Of a DNA stretch of 64,000 bases, positions 61,725 to 64,000 are shown one piece after another (position 1 is the stretch's first letter; each line of letters starts with the position of its first letter). Origin of the DNA: Rhizobium sp. CIAT894 (GTDB lineage: Bacteria; Pseudomonadota; Alphaproteobacteria; Rhizobiales; Rhizobiaceae); assembly GCF_000172795.2 (NCBI RefSeq), contig NZ_CP020950.1, forward strand, positions 372,001-436,000, given 5' to 3'. Below the pieces are notes generated by a model. The model saw only the letters and a list, made by a program, of their open reading frames with translations, ran no database searches and had not been told where the DNA came from. The position numbers and the translations under genes were made by a program.

Positions 61725-61835
61725 GTTCGTCTCCATTTACCGGCCAGGTCTGTGACCTTGCCCTCGGCTGCTCTCGGTGGAGCAACATCATGGGGTCCCC
61801 AATTCATAATCGAGGTGTTTAATAACATCCCATGG

Positions 61836-61882
61836 CTTCGTAAAATTGATTGTTTGTATGGCATTGATCCACCAGGTGAATA
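61836..61882 (-). promoter_or_regulatory. nod box upstream of y4wF-like gene
   Basis: On the minus strand: CACCTGGTGGATC, then CATACAAACAATCAATTTTA and CGAAG. The core differs from consensus in two or three bases. It points to the small gene and the monooxygenase. Confidence 0.7.
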
Positions 61883-62134
61883 ACCAGGAATCTTCACCGT
61901 CAAAGGGTTGCTGATCGAACTAGCATACGGTCGACCCAGGCGAGATCACGGCCCCTTCCGAAGGTGGAAGAATCAGGAGCCAGTGCGGTTTTGGCCGCAG
62001 CGCAACAGCGCCGATACCAGAAATAGATGTGACGCAGTTGGCTTCCGCGTCTTTCGTGCACGCTGTTGTATGTCCTTAACATTCCCCATCTTAACTTCAT
62101 AGGATCACAGGTTTTACGATAGGGCAATTGCTCT

Positions 62135-62957
62135 CAACCCTTCAAACTGGACCAATTTTGGTTAGAGTTTTCCGGTGCATTTTCCTGGCTGGGAAAAGGA
62201 ACGGAACACGATGAAGGCATCGCAGTTTTCGGACGCTCAGAAGGCGTTCATTTTGAAGCAGGGTGATGAGGGCGTCTCGATCGCGGAGATTTGTCGCAAG
62301 GCGGGGATCAGTCAGACGACTTACTTCAACTGGAAGAAAAAGTACGCCGGCATGTTGCCGCCAGAGATGAAGAGGCGCAAGCAGCTTGAGGACGGGAATT
62401 CGCGATTGAAGAAGATCGTCGCGGATCTGACGTTGGACCGTGAGATGCTGCAGGACGCCATCCGCCGAAAGCTCTAAGGCCTGAGGGGTAGCGGGAGGTG
62501 GTGTCATGTGCCGCGATTGGGCGATCTCGATCCGGCGTGCCTGTGGCGCGTTGAACTTCGATCGGTCGACCGATCACTACATCTCTCGCCGCGCCGAGGC
62601 CGGTCTAGACCTGTGAGCGCGGGTGCGCTACGGCTATCGTCGCGTGCATGTGCTTTTGGAACGCGAGGGTTGGGGCACCAACATCAAGCGAACCTATCGC
62701 ATTTACAGGGACTTGGGACTGCAGCTGCGGAATAAGACTCGGAAGCGCCGTGTTAAGGCGAAACTTCGCGAGGATCGGCAAATGGCTGTCGGACCAAATG
62801 ACGTGTGGGCGATGGACTTCGTGCACGACCAGCTCGCAACCGGAAAGAAACTGCGGGTCCTGACGGTGGTCGCCACCTTCTCACGCTATGTTCCCGCGCT
62901 TGATCCGCCTCACAGCTATCGAGGTGAAGATGTCGTGCAGACGTTGGGACGGGTGTG
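62135..62957 (+). mobile_element. IS3-family insertion sequence, copy C, truncated and decayed
   Basis: It begins with CAACCCTTCAAACTGGACC and encodes a complete OrfA (MKASQFSDAQKAFILKQGDE, ATG at 62211). OrfB is broken: a piece with RYGYRRVHVLLEREGWGTNI and AMDFVHDQLATGKKLRVLTV ends with a stop at 62957, and the rest of OrfB and the right end are absent. It is more diverged from copies A and B than they are from each other. Confidence 0.85.
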
Positions 62958-63110
62958 ACGATTTTCGTTATAGTGCGCACTATGAGTCCGATTACGCAAC
63001 ATACGTATTGAACCCTCATTCTCTAATCGAGGCGCCGTTACGTGGAACCGCATTTCCTTTCCCGAAGAAATAACCTACCTCACGGCATCTCTATGAAAGG
63101 TGACGAGGCG

Positions 63111-63632
63111 TTAGGTTTGACTGGCCCGTCCACGCGTCTGTAACGGCTGCCCGATCTTCCAAAGCATGCTTGTGTCGATCTCAAGCTCGACTCCAACCTT
63201 GCCCGCACCTGTGACTACGGTAGGATAAGAAAAAAGGGCGGTGTCGATCAGTACAGCGATCTTCTGGAGACCGAATGGTGATACGCTTCCTGACGGGTAG
63301 CCGAAGAGATCGAGTACCTGTTCTTTCTGAGCAAGCTCGGCTCGTTTCCATCCATACGTGCCAGCAACCGCTTTCATGTCAATCTTTGAAGGTGATGGCA
63401 GCAAAACGGCACAAAGGTGGCGCGCAGGATGAGACCGGCGCATCACATCGTTCGCTTTCTGCTCGGCAATAATCATCGTCTTTGCAACGCGCCCCACGGG
63501 AACGCCGATAGCGGAGGCTAAATCGGAAGGAGATGTAATAGGGGTGGCGAACTCACTATAGCGCCACAATCGTACCGTCGAAGCTCCGATCTGGTGCAGT
63601 TCAGCAAGTACGTTCGGATGAACGTCCAACAT
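63111..63632 (-). CDS. YbaK/ProX-type aminoacyl-tRNA deacylase-like protein
   Basis: The 173-residue product from the ATG at 63632 (GGAAGGAAACGACT upstream) has the YbaK fold: VGRVAKTMIIAEQKANDVMR, LLPSPSKIDMKAVAGTYGWK, and YPSGSVSPFGLQKIAVLIDT with the GSVSPFG motif. Such proteins remove wrong amino acids from tRNA. Why one is on the symbiotic plasmid is unclear. It lies near the partial gene on the same strand and may be co-transcribed with it. Confidence 0.75.
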   Translation of the reverse strand: MLDVHPNVLAELHQIGASTVRLWRYSEFATPITSPSDLASAIGVPVGRVAKTMIIAEQKANDVMRRSHPARHLCAVLLPSPSKIDMKAVAGTYGWKRAELAQKEQVLDLFGYPSGSVSPFGLQKIAVLIDTALFSYPTVVTGAGKVGVELEIDTSMLWKIGQPLQTRGRASQT

Positions 63633-63717
63633 AGTCGTTTCCTTCCGGTTCACCTGGTAGGACGATCGAGGATAGCTGTTTCAGCGACTGCGAGTACAGC
63701 CCTCTTGCGAGTAAGTT

Positions 63718-64000
63718 TCAGGCGGTTCGCTCCAAAAGCTGCCTAATGCGGCGGCGACCCTCGTTCCCAAAAATACTGAAGTAAGCCTCCAGGCACTTAT
63801 CGCTATCGAGCATGAAAGGAGCATCATATTTGGTGATATGCCGAATAGCCAAGGCTGGAACCGTTGTGTCGAGCGGTCGAAACATCCTGTTGTGCAAACC
63901 GGGCTCCGGGCAACCTGGATAAAATTCACCGATCATGAAACCTTCCTGAATGAAGTCGGGCTTCAGCCGTTTTTGCAGTTGACCAATCCTGATGATCTCT
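63718..64000 (-). CDS. Partial hypothetical protein, C-terminal end
   Basis: The frame enters from the right edge and reads IGQLQKRLKPDFIQEGFMIG, EFYPGCPEPGLHNRMFRPLD, VPALAIRHITKYDAPFMLDS and ends at 63718. The GxFxPxCxxPGL pattern is like conserved rhizobial proteins of unknown function (DUF6875-like, from memory). The start is outside the window. Confidence 0.5.
   Translation of the reverse strand, partial: EIIRIGQLQKRLKPDFIQEGFMIGEFYPGCPEPGLHNRMFRPLDTTVPALAIRHITKYDAPFMLDSDKCLEAYFSIFGNEGRRRIRQLLERTA

Overview
This window reads as part of the symbiotic plasmid of a bean-nodulating Rhizobium (R. etli / R. phaseoli, biovar phaseoli). The evidence is: two near-identical nifH regions, one followed by an intact nifDK and the other by a truncated nifD; a nodA gene separated by more than 20 kb from a nodBCS-IJ operon; nolE next to nodD1; three nodD genes; a gibberellin-type P450 operon; and many insertion sequences and decayed genes. 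The species assignment is inference from gene content, not from a database search.

Layout. 0-4.7 kb: minus-strand gibberellin operon (remnant CYP115, CYP112, a CYP114-ferredoxin fusion, SDR, CYP117 running off the left edge). 4.7-9.7 kb: mostly decayed DNA, with a SyrA-like small membrane protein, degenerate copies of the nif ferredoxin and its partner, a DUF3846-like gene, and nifQ behind a NifA/sigma54-type promoter. 9.7-11.1 kb: nifH copy 1 plus truncated nifD. 11.1-14.4 kb: a hemN-like gene with a broken N-terminus, an SDR remnant and two SyrB-like regulators. 14.9-18.6 kb: nod box, a 5' remnant of nodA, nolO (one frameshift) and noeI. 18.7-19.6 kb: IS3/IS21 debris. 19.8-21.5 kb: nod box, nolE, nodD1. 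21.8-27.6 kb: minus-strand nod box, nodA 3' remnant, nodB, nodC, nodS, nodU scar, nodI, nodJ and a secreted cupin. 27.9-30.8 kb: an IS3 element, a nodZ remnant and an IS630 element. 31.3-40.3 kb: microaerobic block (Crp/Fnr regulator, fixS, fixI, fixH, fixG, a truncated fixP, hemN) with Fnr/FixK-type boxes. 40.4-41.4 kb: pntA remnant and a phasin. 42.3-48.1 kb: nifH copy 2, nifD, nifK, truncated nifE, DUF269, DUF683 and ferredoxin. 48.1-57.7 kb: IS630 copy, noeL and nolK remnants, nodB remnant, intact nodA with its nod box, a predicted secreted metallopeptidase and a nest of IS3, IS5 and IS630 elements. 57.8-64 kb: nodD, nodD, a y4wF-like flavin monooxygenase behind a nod box, a third IS3 copy, a YbaK-like deacylase and a partial gene.

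The genes form connected circuits. NodD proteins reading flavonoids act at five nod boxes to drive lipochitooligosaccharide synthesis (NodABC), N-methylation (NodS), fucose methylation (NoeI), carbamoylation (NolO, if functional) and export (NodIJ). Low oxygen acting through Fnr/FixK-type proteins drives fixGHIS and hemN. NifA with sigma54 drives the nifH copies and nifQ. The P450 operon would supply a gibberellin precursor.

The strongest unusual pattern is reciprocal decay of nod genes. The intact nodBC operon is preceded by a ruined nodA tail, while the intact nodA is followed by a ruined nodB. Further scars of nodA, nodU, nodZ, noeL and nolK show that this region has been duplicated, split and pruned.
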